Shown: positions 34,961 to 44,503, numbered from the stretch's first letter. The stretch is 64,000 nucleotides of DNA from Paenibacillus arenilitoris (GCF_014705655.1 NZ_JACXIY010000040.1:1-64000), one strand, 5' to 3'. Translations and numbers: made by a program. The notes: generated by a model from the sequence alone, not told the origin.

Positions 34961-35012
34961 CGCTTTCTCCTTCATGCCAATTAACCAATAACGAACAAAA
35001 TTCAGGTTTTTT

Positions 35013-35065
35013 GTTCTATAAAAAGAACACGACTACAGATTATCATCGACCTCTACCGTTGTCAA
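35013..35065 (-). promoter_or_regulatory. Internal EPS promoter with SinR-type operator
   Basis: On the minus strand TTGACA (35060-35065), a 17-base spacer and TAATCT (35037-35042) form a near-consensus promoter. After 8 bases follows GTTCTTTTTATAGAAC (35013-35028), a perfect GTTCT-N6-AGAAC element. Spacing from -10 to operator is identical to the lasso promoter. It drives the nucleotidyltransferase gene and the genes after it. Confidence 0.75.
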
Positions 35066-35093
35066 TCGATTTCTAGCGAACTTTATGAAATCC

Positions 35094-36995
35094 TCATACG
35101 GATGTCCCGAGCGGCATGCTGCCTGCCCTTGCGTTGTCGAAAACCGATTTGATGCATGCGATGACCCGCGCTTGATCGGCTTCCGCGAGATTCGATCCGG
35201 ACGGAAGGCAGAGCCCGGCGGCGAACAGCCTCTCGGATACGGCCGCCCCTTCCTCGTGCGGGTAAAATCGCTTGCCCGCGAATAGCGGCTGAAGATGGAG
35301 CGGCTTCCATACATGGCGGGCTTCGATCCGCTCCCCGGCCAATGCTTCGAGCAACCGGCGAACCGTTACGCCCGATGCCGTATCGAGGGTCAGCGCCGTC
35401 AGCCAGCGGTTGGATAGCGTATTCGCCAGCTCGGGCATAAAGCGGACGCCGGGCAGGTCCGACAAAGCGGCCCGGTAACGGGCGAATACGGCCCTTCTGG
35501 CCGCGACCCGTTCATCCAGCACCGCAAGCTGCGCTCTCCCCACGCCCGCAAGCAGGTTGCTCATCCGGTAATTATGCCCGGCAACGCTGTGCTGGTAATA
35601 AGGAGCGTTGTCTCTGGCCTGCGTGGCCAGAAATCTCGCCCTCACAAGCGACTCCACGTCATCCGACAGCAGCATCCCTCCGCCGGACGTCGTAATGATC
35701 TTGTTGCCGTTGAACGAGAAGATACCGAACTTGCCGATCGAGCCGCTCGCCGCCCCCTTGTAGGTCGAGCCGAGCGATTCCGCGGCGTCCTCGACGATCG
35801 GGATTTGATAGCGCCCGCACAAGGAGGCGATCTCGTCCATCTTGGCGCTTTGCCCGTACAGATGAACGACGATGACCGCTTTCGGCAGCGTCCCTTCGCG
35901 TTCCGCTTCCTCGAGCGCGGCCTTCAGCGCCTGCGGCGACATGTTCCACGTGTCGGGCTCGGAATCGATAAAGACGGGCTCCGCCCCCTCGTACAAAATC
36001 GGATTGGCGGAAGCGACGAACGTCAAGCTGGAACAAAATACGCGGTCGCCGGCTTTAATATCAAGCAGCCGGAGCGCCAAATGAATCGCCGCCGTCCCAG
36101 AGCTGACCGCGACGGCATCCTTGACGCCCGCATATGCCGCGACCTCCTTCTCGAAGGCGTCGACGTGCGGGCCGAGCGGAGCGACCCAGTTCGACGCGAA
36201 CGCTTCATTGATATAGAACTGCTCCTCTCCGCTCATATGAGGCGGGGAGAGATAAATAAAAGGGGATTCAACGCCCATGAACCGGTGCTCTCCTTCCTTC
36301 ATGAATAAATGGGTGCAAACCGCAAGGCCGGCCAGGCATCGCAAATCGCGAATCCGGTATTGCGCCTCGTATCCGGGCGCGGCTTGGACGCCCGCGTATA
36401 CGCCCCGTTCCCGCTGGACATGGACGGTCGTCCAGCCCAGCCGGTTGGCGGTCACGAAATCTTTGGACGCATTGTCCCCAACGTACAGGCAGGCTTCGGG
36501 AGGCAGGCGCAACCGGCGGCTTACTTCTTCGTAGACGAGCGGGCTTGGCTTCCAGTTCTCCCTTCCGAAGGCGTCGGACAGAACGATCGCATCGAACCGG
36601 TCAAGCAGGTTCAATGCCGTCAGCTTCTGCCGCTGCGCGATATGGTAACCGTCGGAGAGAAGGCCGCGCCTTGCGTGAGGCGCCAGACGGTCAAGGGCCC
36701 AGCGGGCGTCGTCCAGCAGCCGGATATCCGGAAGATGCGCGCGGTAGCGGTCCACCAATTCTATGATCGTATGCTCGTCGCAGCCTATGCCTAACCGCTC
36801 CAGCGCTTGGTTGAAGATATGCCGCCGTTCCCCTTCGCGAAAGAGCGTCTCCGCAACCGCCGCAAAGCCTTCCTCGCCGTACCGTTCCGATACATGGCGG
36901 CCGACGGCCCGGAAGCCGCTCATGACATATTCCCGCTCGTCGTATAACGTGTCGTCCAGGTCGAATACGATCGCCTTGATAGCCTCAATAGCCAT
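35094..36995 (-). CDS. HAD phosphatase fused to DegT/EpsN-like aminotransferase
   Basis: One uninterrupted frame of 633 residues contains two enzymes. Residues 1-235 are a HAD hydrolase with VFDLDDTLYDE, SDAFG and YVGDNASKDF. Residues 250-633 are a PLP-dependent sugar aminotransferase of the DegT/DnrJ/EryC1 type, with SSGTAAIHLAL, VEDAAESLG and FSFNGNKIITTSGGG, in which the Lys binds PLP. The second part resembles EpsN of B. subtilis. The usual arrangement is two separate proteins, so this is a fusion unless a sequencing error removed a stop. The N-terminus overlaps the upstream ATP-grasp gene by 11 bases, with GAAGGAA before the ATG. Confidence 0.8.
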   Translation of the reverse strand: MAIEAIKAIVFDLDDTLYDEREYVMSGFRAVGRHVSERYGEEGFAAVAETLFREGERRHIFNQALERLGIGCDEHTIIELVDRYRAHLPDIRLLDDARWALDRLAPHARRGLLSDGYHIAQRQKLTALNLLDRFDAIVLSDAFGRENWKPSPLVYEEVSRRLRLPPEACLYVGDNASKDFVTANRLGWTTVHVQRERGVYAGVQAAPGYEAQYRIRDLRCLAGLAVCTHLFMKEGEHRFMGVESPFIYLSPPHMSGEEQFYINEAFASNWVAPLGPHVDAFEKEVAAYAGVKDAVAVSSGTAAIHLALRLLDIKAGDRVFCSSLTFVASANPILYEGAEPVFIDSEPDTWNMSPQALKAALEEAEREGTLPKAVIVVHLYGQSAKMDEIASLCGRYQIPIVEDAAESLGSTYKGAASGSIGKFGIFSFNGNKIITTSGGGMLLSDDVESLVRARFLATQARDNAPYYQHSVAGHNYRMSNLLAGVGRAQLAVLDERVAARRAVFARYRAALSDLPGVRFMPELANTLSNRWLTALTLDTASGVTVRRLLEALAGERIEARHVWKPLHLQPLFAGKRFYPHEEGAAVSERLFAAGLCLPSGSNLAEADQARVIACIKSVFDNARAGSMPLGTSV

Positions 36996-37977
36996 AGGCG
37001 ATTTCCTTCGTGAATACGGCGTCGTCGTAACGAAGCATCGTCAATCGGTCGCACCAGCCATAATCCTGACCTTCGGCGAAGCTTTCGCCGCGGCCCAGGC
37101 GAATCGTCCATAACGGAAAATCGGCGCCCGCTTCAATCGCGAGCGGGATGCCGCCGCCGAACCTCGGATTAATCTCGATAAACGTAATTTCGCCGCCTTG
37201 CTGCTCGAAGCACTGCAGCGTAACGCAGCCGACGGGACCGGGCAGGGCGCGAACGACCTTCTCGGCCGCCGCGATGACGGCTTCGTTTTTTCTCGTAATG
37301 CCTTTGCTTACTTCGCCGGCTCTCGTTTCGATGCGCAGCCTCGGGACGATCGTTTTGATGTTGCCGCCGAAATCGACCATGACGTCCACGGTATATTCGT
37401 CCCCGGTCACGAATTGCTGAACGATCGCGCCCGGAATGTAATCCTTAAAGAAGCGAAGCTCCCGCTCGTTGAGGATCTTCGTCACCCCTTGGCTGGAACT
37501 GCCGTTCCTCGGCTTGATCATGAGCGGGAATTGATATCGTCCCTTCTCCAGCTCGTCTTCGCCGTATACCTTCGGCGTCGCAATGCCGTTCGCGGAGAAG
37601 TACTCGTACGTCTTTTGCTTGTCATTGGCCATTTCGTTCAATTCCTTGCTGGAGAGCAGCAGCTTTACGTTTATCTCGTCGAATAAAGGCTTGTGGTCCG
37701 CGAGCAGAACGAGCTCGGTATCGATGAGCGGGACGACAAGATGAATGCGTTCCTCCCGGCAAATCGCCAGAAGCCGTTCCAAATAATCCGGCTCGGTCAC
37801 TCTAGGCACCAAGACATGGCGGTCGCTCATGAAGGCGGTCGGCGCGGTCGGCTTCAGGTCGGCCGTTACGATTTTCCCTTTGATCCCGTGCAAGGCATAG
37901 GCCTCTTTAAACTTCTTGACGAGCGATACCCTTCTTCCCGAGCTCGTGAACAAAATATTGATTTCGTCAGCCTTCAT
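36985..37977 (-). CDS. ATP-grasp enzyme
   Basis: The 330-residue protein is an ATP-grasp ligase related to carbamoyl-phosphate synthase-type domains, with INILFTSSGRRVSLVKKF at its start, FPLMIKPRNGSSSQGVTKI in the ATP-binding region and FIEINPRFGGGIPLAIEAG at the metal site. Proteins of this group join a carboxylate to an amine. In the EPS operon it probably decorates a sugar, perhaps the amino sugar made by the adjacent DegT-type enzyme. ATG 37977 is preferred to GTG 37989. Confidence 0.75.
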   Translation of the reverse strand: MKADEINILFTSSGRRVSLVKKFKEAYALHGIKGKIVTADLKPTAPTAFMSDRHVLVPRVTEPDYLERLLAICREERIHLVVPLIDTELVLLADHKPLFDEINVKLLLSSKELNEMANDKQKTYEYFSANGIATPKVYGEDELEKGRYQFPLMIKPRNGSSSQGVTKILNERELRFFKDYIPGAIVQQFVTGDEYTVDVMVDFGGNIKTIVPRLRIETRAGEVSKGITRKNEAVIAAAEKVVRALPGPVGCVTLQCFEQQGGEITFIEINPRFGGGIPLAIEAGADFPLWTIRLGRGESFAEGQDYGWCDRLTMLRYDDAVFTKEIAYGY

Positions 37978-38575
37978 GATTCGAGACACTCCCCTTAAAC
38001 AGTGGCATAGTCGCGTGGCCCGCGCTGCTGATTCCTTCCGGGCGGACCACTTTCTTGATCGTCAGCAAAATGATCTTTAGGTCGACGAGAAGATTGCCGT
38101 TCTCGACGTACCAGACGTCCAGCGCGAACTTCTCCTCCCATGAAATCGCGTTTCTCCCGTTCACCTGCGCCCAGCCGGTAATGCCCGGCCTCACCCGGTG
38201 CCGCTTCGACTGCTCTTCCGTGTATAGCGGCAAATATTCCATGAGCAGCGGCCTTGGGCCGACGAGGCTCAGCTCCCCTTTCAGCACATTGACCAGCTGA
38301 AGAAGCTCATCCAGGCTGAATTTGCGCAGCATCGCACCGAAGGAGGTGAGCCGAAGATGATCCGGCAGCGGCTGCCCGGTACTGTCCTTCCCGTCGGTCA
38401 TCGTCCGGAATTTGTACAAATAGAATGGCATGCCATGCAGGCCCGGGCGCTTCTGCTTGAACACGACCGGCGTTCCAAGCTTTAGGCGGACGAGGCATGC
38501 CGTGCACGCAATGACCGGCGCAAGAACAAGCAGCATGAGGCTTGCGGCGATCATATCGATGATTCGTTTCAACAT
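37967..38575 (-). CDS. Undecaprenyl-phosphate sugar transferase (EpsL-like)
   Basis: The 202-residue protein is a minimal initiating phosphoglycosyltransferase of the bacterial sugar transferase family. It has one N-terminal membrane helix (KRIIDMIAASLMLLVLAPVI) and the conserved FYLYKFRTMTDG, SLDELLQLVNVL, GELSLVGPRPLL and GITGWAQVNGR. It moves a sugar-1-phosphate onto the lipid carrier and so starts the EPS repeat. GCAGGAG precedes ATG 38575. It overlaps the next gene by 11 bases. Confidence 0.88.
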   Translation of the reverse strand: MLKRIIDMIAASLMLLVLAPVIACTACLVRLKLGTPVVFKQKRPGLHGMPFYLYKFRTMTDGKDSTGQPLPDHLRLTSFGAMLRKFSLDELLQLVNVLKGELSLVGPRPLLMEYLPLYTEEQSKRHRVRPGITGWAQVNGRNAISWEEKFALDVWYVENGNLLVDLKIILLTIKKVVRPEGISSAGHATMPLFKGSVSNHEG

Positions 38576-38609
38576 AGTATCCGACTCCTGCGATCTCATC
38601 TCTTTTTTC

Positions 38610-39350
38610 TTATTGGGACGTAAGAAGCTTTCTGATTTTGGAAATCATCCGGGGCCCGATCAGGCGCCCCGCCATCCGTTTCACTTCCCCCCTGAGCCTG
38701 ACATGGGCCGGAAGCCAGGATTGCGCGAAGTGATGGATCGTATGGCTCTCGTCCGTGATGTAGTTGCCGCCGTTAATATAGTCGTAGGGGCTGAAATATT
38801 CGCGCGGATAGAAGGTTACGCCGTTGCTCAGCACCTGATGCCTGCCGTTTGGAATCAGGCCGTGCTTGCGGCAAATTTCGGTGATGACCGCCGTATTCGT
38901 CGTCAGGTCGAACGAGCCGTCCTCCCGCACGAATCGCCTGCCGTCGTAGTGCCCGAGCAGCTCCTCGATCCAAGGGTGGCCCTTCGCGGCGCCCATCGTG
39001 CCCGATTGAAGAAACGTCTCGTCCTCGAAGCCCGAGAAAGCGCCGTGACGATGAAACGGATGAAGCGGACGGATCACCTCGACGTCCGTATCCAAATAAA
39101 TGCCGCCGTATTTATGCAGCGCGTGCAGGCGGACGTAGTCGCTGACGAAAGCGTATTTTCGCGCCTCGTAGGCTTCCTTGGCGTAGCGGCTCGCGCCGAG
39201 GTCGAAGTTGTCCTCGTTCCATTCCATCACCCGGTAGCCGCTCATATGCTTCTGCCAGCTCTTCATGCATTTCACGATCTTTCTCGGCTTCTCCCCTCTT
39301 CCGAACCAGCAATAATGCAGAATGCGGGGGATTTGTTCAGCATCGCTCAC
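38610..39350 (-). CDS. DXD-motif capsular glycosyltransferase
   Basis: The 246-residue protein has the pattern of the Gly_transf_sug family (GT32 type), with IPRILHYCWFGRGEKP at the start and GGIYLDTDVEV as the DxD metal site. It should add a sugar during EPS repeat assembly. There is no membrane segment. The gene is 16 bases after the polymerase gene. Confidence 0.78.
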   Translation of the reverse strand: MSDAEQIPRILHYCWFGRGEKPRKIVKCMKSWQKHMSGYRVMEWNEDNFDLGASRYAKEAYEARKYAFVSDYVRLHALHKYGGIYLDTDVEVIRPLHPFHRHGAFSGFEDETFLQSGTMGAAKGHPWIEELLGHYDGRRFVREDGSFDLTTNTAVITEICRKHGLIPNGRHQVLSNGVTFYPREYFSPYDYINGGNYITDESHTIHHFAQSWLPAHVRLRGEVKRMAGRLIGPRMISKIRKLLTSQ

Positions 39351-39365
39351 GCGCAGCTGCCTCCT

Positions 39366-40436
39366 TTACGGCCATACTAGGTAATTGCTTGTATACCGGA
39401 TACCCAGCGTGATGACGTTCTCGAAATAGAAAAACAACAAATAGAAGGCGATAATGCCGAAATAAACGAACTTCTGGTCTTTCTCCCTGAAGAGCTTCAC
39501 TAGCCAGCCGATCAGCACGAGCTGATACAGGTTGAAATAGATCGTCATCCGGGCGAAAATCCAATTTTGCGTCGAAATGATCATGAGGACGATGCCGATA
39601 ATCGACAAGTTCACGAAGACGTCGCTCTTCGGAAATATATGCCGGAGCTTCTCCCTGCCCCAATAGGCGATGACGAGCGGAACGGCATAGACCAATACGC
39701 GGATGACGCTGGCGCCGCCCTCCTCGAAGTTTTGATAGTGGGCGTATTGCGTATTTTGAATCGCGGCGAAGAACAGCTCCGAGAACTGGTTGAACCCGAT
39801 GACGATGGCAATGGCGACTGCGAGCAAGCCGAAGGTCGCCCCCGTCCACGCTTTCCTGCGAACGATAAAATAAAGCGGGATCATGACGAGCGCGCTCTGG
39901 TGGAAGAGGGAGGCGAACAGCACGACCGGCATAAATACCTTCCACTTGCCCTCGAACAGAGCCTTCGTCGCGGCGAAGACGATGGCCGCCGCGAGAAACT
40001 GCCTGAGCCCGTTCATCGAAACGACGAACGCGCCCGACGTAATATACACATATAGGCTGATTTCGAACATTCGCGCGTACTTGTACATGACGATGACGAT
40101 CAAGGCGTTCGTCACGAGCGCGGTCGTGAACAGCAAAATTTGCGGATCCCCGGTTATTTGCTTCAGCAGCATCTGCAGGATGCCGAAGCCTAAATCCTTC
40201 TCTTGCAGGACGTTCGGCCATGCGAAATCGTTCACGACGTACCCGTGCATGTAGAGGAACGTGTCCCCGATATTGTTTCGAAGGCCCGATACAAGCACCA
40301 GCGTCGCCGCCGCCGCCGCGGCCAATATTTTATTGGGGTGGACGTAGATCTGTCCCGCGCCCGCAGGGGCCGCGAAATATCGGGCGGACAAGGCGAACAG
40401 AAACACGGCGGTCAGGCTAAGCCACAGGATAATCAT
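39366..40436 (-). CDS. EpsG-like EPS polymerase
   Basis: The 356-residue protein is polytopic, with about ten hydrophobic segments, and resembles the EpsG/Wzy family of B. subtilis (SGLRNNIGDTFLYMHGY near residue 50 is typical). Its role would be to link repeat units on the outer face. Its start overlaps the end of the GT2 gene upstream by 20 bases. Confidence 0.78.
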   Translation of the reverse strand: MIILWLSLTAVFLFALSARYFAAPAGAGQIYVHPNKILAAAAAATLVLVSGLRNNIGDTFLYMHGYVVNDFAWPNVLQEKDLGFGILQMLLKQITGDPQILLFTTALVTNALIVIVMYKYARMFEISLYVYITSGAFVVSMNGLRQFLAAAIVFAATKALFEGKWKVFMPVVLFASLFHQSALVMIPLYFIVRRKAWTGATFGLLAVAIAIVIGFNQFSELFFAAIQNTQYAHYQNFEEGGASVIRVLVYAVPLVIAYWGREKLRHIFPKSDVFVNLSIIGIVLMIISTQNWIFARMTIYFNLYQLVLIGWLVKLFREKDQKFVYFGIIAFYLLFFYFENVITLGIRYTSNYLVWP

Positions 40437-41340
40437 GGGCCGGTCCTTTCGGCGCGTGCGTTTTTCTTGTTTTCGCGGTTATGTAGGCGTAGAGCAGCAC
40501 GCCGGGAATAACGGCGGCAAGGGTCAGCAGCTTGGCCGGAACCTCGCTCAGCCAGCGCCCGTTCCGGGACAACAGGCTGCTGGATACGTAATGGATCGCC
40601 TGCCGGTATTTGAACGCTCTGCTGCCGAACGGAAGCGCGAGGAGCGCCTTGCGGTAGAAGGCAAAGCCCTTCGGGTTTCTGCGGTATTGGTGCAGCATGT
40701 TCCGGGAGGAGCCGTCCGCCAAATATTCCACGTGGCAGAGCACCTCGTTCAGCAGCAGAAGCTCGTACTCCCGGTCCAGCAAATAATATTTGTAGGCCAG
40801 GCCGACGTACTTCTCGCCTTCGAATAACGGATAGGGATGCCGCTTGGTCAGCTCCGTGCGGTACACCAGCTTCTTATCTCCGGTTACGCCGTGTTTGTAA
40901 TACAGATCGAACAAGGTCGAGCTGCGCAACTGCTCGGGAAACGGCGATCCGACAAGCCGGCCGTCGGTATGGGCGTCCAGACCGGCGAAGCCGCAGAAGC
41001 GCTCCGACCCGTGCTCGGCCCAGAAGGAGACGATCTGCTCCACGGCGTCGTCCGGCATGTAATCGTCGGAATCGATGCAGACGTTGAGCTCCGTCTCTAT
41101 GTTCCCGTAGGCGGTGTTATGCGCGCCGTGCATGCCCTGGTTCGGCTGGCGGATATAGCGAATCGGCACCGTTCCTTCCGCCATCCAGCCCGCTACGAGC
41201 GCTTCCGTCCCGTCGGAGGAGCCGTCGTCGATAACGAGCCATTCGAAATCGGCGCAGGTTTGCCGCTTTAAGCTTTCATATAATTGGCCGAGGCAGTAGG
41301 CCCGGTTATAGGTGGGCGTAAACACGGTTAACGTCTTCAT
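40417..41340 (-). CDS. GT2-family glycosyltransferase
   Basis: The 307-residue enzyme has LTVFTPTYNRAYCLGQLYES, WLVIDDGSSDGTE and CIDSDDYMPDD, the classic GT-A and DxD elements. A C-terminal hydrophobic helix (LLTLAAVIPGVLLYAYI) probably anchors it to the membrane. It overlaps both neighbours and belongs to the EPS operon. Confidence 0.85.
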   Translation of the reverse strand: MKTLTVFTPTYNRAYCLGQLYESLKRQTCADFEWLVIDDGSSDGTEALVAGWMAEGTVPIRYIRQPNQGMHGAHNTAYGNIETELNVCIDSDDYMPDDAVEQIVSFWAEHGSERFCGFAGLDAHTDGRLVGSPFPEQLRSSTLFDLYYKHGVTGDKKLVYRTELTKRHPYPLFEGEKYVGLAYKYYLLDREYELLLLNEVLCHVEYLADGSSRNMLHQYRRNPKGFAFYRKALLALPFGSRAFKYRQAIHYVSSSLLSRNGRWLSEVPAKLLTLAAVIPGVLLYAYITAKTRKTHAPKGPAHDYPVA

Positions 41341-42451
41341 GGTTCACCTCGAAATGGGATAGGTAGAAGGCCGCAGCCTCCCTCGCCGCCTGCTTGATGT
41401 CATACCCCTTCCGGGCCAAAGCGGCAGGCGGAATGATCCGGCCCCGCTGCTCCGCCGCCTCGAGAACATGCTCGACGCCGCGCGTAAGTTCCCGAAGCGG
41501 GAAGAAGCGGACGAGGCCGATGCCCATATCGACCTCCGGCGTAACGGCGTCCGAAATGACGCACGGCAGCCCGGCGCCCTGGGCTTCGACCAGCGTGACG
41601 GGAAGGCCTTCGTGGAGCGACGGAAACACGAATACGTCGAACGCTTGCATCAGGCGGTCAATGTCGCTTCGAACGCCTAATAACCTCACGTTATCCGCGA
41701 GACCCAGCTCGCGCGCCCGCTGCTCGATCGCCGGCCGAAGCGGGCCGTCGCCCGCAAGCAGCAGCACGCTATCCGGCCTGCGCCGCCTCACCTCGCCGAA
41801 CAGCTCCACGAGCTGGGCGTGGTTTTTCTGATGGACGAACCGGCCCACATGGCCGATCGCGAGCGTCCCTTCCCGGACGCCGAGCTCCGACCGGAGCGCC
41901 GACCGGACTTCCGGCGAGTATGCGAACCGCTCGCAGGCAATTCCGTTGCGCATAATCCGGGCGGAAGCGGCTCTGCCGCCGAACAGCCAACGGGCCGCCG
42001 CATCGGAGCATGCGATACGGTGCGTCGCCGAGTAACGGATATGCGCGCCCGCGTACCGTTTGTACAGTCTGGCGAGCAAGCCTCCTTCGCTTCTCGTGTT
42101 ATGGCTGTGGGCGATGCGGACGGGAATGTTAGCCCCTCTTGCCGCCCGCAGCACCAGGCCGCTCATCCGGTCCATATGGGCATGAACGATCGGGTAATCG
42201 CCATGCTCGGCGAAGAATCGCCGCAGCGCGCGGACGTAGCCCCTATGGCCGACGTCGGTAATGTGGGGAATCCGGTGAATCCGGCCGCCCAGCCGCTCGA
42301 TCTCCTCGTCGAACACGCCGGGTTTGCACGTAAGAAAATCGAACTGCAGCTTCGTCCGGTCGATATGGCGGTACAGATTCATAATCAGCGTCTCCGCGCC
42401 GCCGCGGTTCATGTTCACGGCGGCGTGCAATATTTTTATTGGACCGCCCAT
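41306..42451 (-). CDS. GT4-family glycosyltransferase (EpsF-like)
   Basis: The 381-residue protein begins GGPIKILHAAVNMNRGGAET, much like EpsF of B. subtilis, and has HVGRFVHQKNHAQLVELF and FPSLHEGLPVTLVEAQGAGL in the donor domain. The reading frame is open for another 141 codons upstream, but that part lies inside the preceding gene in another frame and is a shadow. The ATG 42451 has GGAG in front. Confidence 0.85.
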   Translation of the reverse strand: MGGPIKILHAAVNMNRGGAETLIMNLYRHIDRTKLQFDFLTCKPGVFDEEIERLGGRIHRIPHITDVGHRGYVRALRRFFAEHGDYPIVHAHMDRMSGLVLRAARGANIPVRIAHSHNTRSEGGLLARLYKRYAGAHIRYSATHRIACSDAAARWLFGGRAASARIMRNGIACERFAYSPEVRSALRSELGVREGTLAIGHVGRFVHQKNHAQLVELFGEVRRRRPDSVLLLAGDGPLRPAIEQRARELGLADNVRLLGVRSDIDRLMQAFDVFVFPSLHEGLPVTLVEAQGAGLPCVISDAVTPEVDMGIGLVRFFPLRELTRGVEHVLEAAEQRGRIIPPAALARKGYDIKQAAREAAAFYLSHFEVNHEDVNRVYAHL

Positions 42452-43599
42452 TCCAACCGCTCCAATCCGTCGCCTTTCGGCTTCATGTATGCTTTGTATA
42501 TGCCGCTCAGCTCCTGCTTCACTTGGATCAGCCCGTACTTCTGCACATCGTGCAAGCTGCGGGCGCCCATCGTCCTTCTCAGCTCGATCGACTCGCTCAG
42601 CTGCCTCAGCCTGGCTCCGAACCGGGCTGCGTCTCCGGGCTCGACGACGAAGCCGTTCACGCCTTCCCCGATCAGCTCGGCATGCCCGCGGTTGCGCGTC
42701 GCCACGACCGGCAGTCCGCACGCCATCGCTTCCATAATATTGACGGGCAGCCCTTCGCGCAGGCTTGACGCCACCGCGACGTCGCACATCGGCAGCAGCC
42801 GGTCGATGTCGCGGCGGTAGCCGAGGAACCGGACCATCGGCTCCACGCCAAGGCGCGCCGCCAGCTCCCGGCACGGCTCCAGCAGCGGGCCTTGCCCGGC
42901 GAGCAGCAGCCTGGCATGCGGCACTTGGTCCTTGATGGCGGCAAGCGCGGCAATAAGCAGTTGATGGTTTTTGTTCTTATTGAACTCCGCGGCGTAGAAC
43001 AGCAGAAAATCGTCGGTCCGGTAGTCCATCTCCTGCCGCAGCCGCCACCGCTCGATTTTGGCCATCGGCTTGTAACGCGCGGTATCGACGCCGACGCCGT
43101 GCACGTGCTCGATCCGGCCGGCCTTAAACCTTTTTTCGGCGGCCAGCCCGTAATCTTCCCCGTTTATCGTAATGAGACAGTCGGTCGAGCCGGACAGTCC
43201 TTTCTCGATCGGGTAATAAAGCAGCCAGTTCAGCAGCGGCCCTCCTTTGCAGAAGTGAAAGCCGTGCGCCGTATAGATGACCTTCGTCCCCGCCCGTCTG
43301 GCCTTCCGGGCCGCGAGCCTTGCGAGCACGCCCCCCATTGGCGTATGGCCGTGAACGATGCTGTAGTCGTTCGTCTCCACGATCGCCTTAAGTGTCCGGT
43401 ACGCCTTCGCGTTGCTTAAGCTGAAGGGAGAGCGTTCGATGGGAAGATCGAACTTCCGGTCTACGAAAGGAAGGTCCAGCCCGCCGTTCGCGGCGACGTG
43501 GACCTCCCACTGCTGCTCTTTGAACCATTGCATCACCGGCAGGTGAAACGCCTGGAAATGGTAATCCACGCTAGCGCAAAACAAGATTTTGTTCGTCAT
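42436..43599 (-). CDS. GT4-family glycosyltransferase (EpsD-like)
   Basis: The 387-residue protein begins NKILFCASVDYHFQAFHLPV and has YTAHGFHFCKG, FYAAEFNKNKNHQLLIAAL and ASSLREGLPVNIMEAMACGL. Gene order after epsC matches EpsD. ATG 43599 is used because the longer frame upstream overlaps galU. It should act early in EPS repeat assembly. Confidence 0.85.
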   Translation of the reverse strand: MTNKILFCASVDYHFQAFHLPVMQWFKEQQWEVHVAANGGLDLPFVDRKFDLPIERSPFSLSNAKAYRTLKAIVETNDYSIVHGHTPMGGVLARLAARKARRAGTKVIYTAHGFHFCKGGPLLNWLLYYPIEKGLSGSTDCLITINGEDYGLAAEKRFKAGRIEHVHGVGVDTARYKPMAKIERWRLRQEMDYRTDDFLLFYAAEFNKNKNHQLLIAALAAIKDQVPHARLLLAGQGPLLEPCRELAARLGVEPMVRFLGYRRDIDRLLPMCDVAVASSLREGLPVNIMEAMACGLPVVATRNRGHAELIGEGVNGFVVEPGDAARFGARLRQLSESIELRRTMGARSLHDVQKYGLIQVKQELSGIYKAYMKPKGDGLERLEWAVQ

Positions 43600-43621
43600 C
43601 GATACCCGTCCTATCCCCCGC

Positions 43622-44503
43622 CTAGCTGCGGGCTGCTTCGCGGTCCACGGTCTGCGACAGGTAATCCAGCAATTCGTACCGCAGATCGTCCCGCTGCAGC
43701 GCGAACTCGATCGTCGTTTGGATGAAGCCCATCTTCTCGCCGACGTCGTAGCGGGTCCCTTCGAACTCGTAGGCATACACCGCCTCCGTCATGTTTAGTG
43801 CCGCGATGGCGTCCGTCAGCTGAATTTCGCCGCCGGCGCCCGGCTGCTGATTGCCCAGCACGTCGAAGATCGACGGGTTCAATATGTACCGGCCCATGAT
43901 CGCCATATTGGACGGCGCTTCTTCTCTCGAAGGCTTCTCGACGAGATGCTTCACCCGGTGGAACGACTCCTCCATGCGCGTCCCGTCGACGATGCCGTAT
44001 CGCGACACCGCATCGCCCTGCACCTGCTGCACCCCGATGATCGACGTGCGATACTGCTCGTATTTCTCGATCATCTGCTTCATGCACGGCTTATCCGCGG
44101 CGATGATATCGTCCCCGAGCAGCACGGCGAACGGCTCGTCGCCGATGAACTTCCTCGCGCACCAGATCGCATGGCCCAGTCCTTTCGGCTCCTTCTGCCG
44201 TATGTAATGAATGTCGACCATATCCGCCGATTTCCGCACCTCGCTGAGCAGGTCGAACTTGTGCTTCGCCGTCAAAATTTGCTCCAGCTCGAGCGAATTG
44301 TCGAAGTGGTCCTCGATCGCCCGTTTGTTCTTGCCGGTGACGATAATGATGTCCTCGATTCCCGATTCGATCGCTTCCTCGACGATATACTGAATGGTCG
44401 GCTTGTCGACGATCGGCAGCATTTCCTTCGGCATCGCCTTGGTCGCCGGCAGAAACCTCGTCCCGAGTCCCGCGGCCGGAATTATCGCTTTTCTTACTTT
44501 CAT
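43622..44503 (-). CDS. galU: UTP-glucose-1-phosphate uridylyltransferase
   Basis: The 293-residue enzyme makes UDP-glucose from UTP and glucose-1-phosphate. Motifs are RKAIIPAAGLGTRFLPATKA with the GxGTR nucleotide loop, PKEMLPIVDKP and VLLGDDII. AAGGAG precedes ATG 44503. It supplies UDP-glucose for GalE and the EPS glycosyltransferases, and lies between epsC and the first GT gene. Confidence 0.92.
   Translation of the reverse strand: MKVRKAIIPAAGLGTRFLPATKAMPKEMLPIVDKPTIQYIVEEAIESGIEDIIIVTGKNKRAIEDHFDNSLELEQILTAKHKFDLLSEVRKSADMVDIHYIRQKEPKGLGHAIWCARKFIGDEPFAVLLGDDIIAADKPCMKQMIEKYEQYRTSIIGVQQVQGDAVSRYGIVDGTRMEESFHRVKHLVEKPSREEAPSNMAIMGRYILNPSIFDVLGNQQPGAGGEIQLTDAIAALNMTEAVYAYEFEGTRYDVGEKMGFIQTTIEFALQRDDLRYELLDYLSQTVDREAARS

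Noticed and set aside
42452..42874. 141-codon N-terminal extension of the EpsF-like glycosyltransferase
   Set aside because: It lies wholly within the EpsD-like gene in another frame, is Arg/Ala-rich as shadow frames are, and the real start has its own ribosome site.
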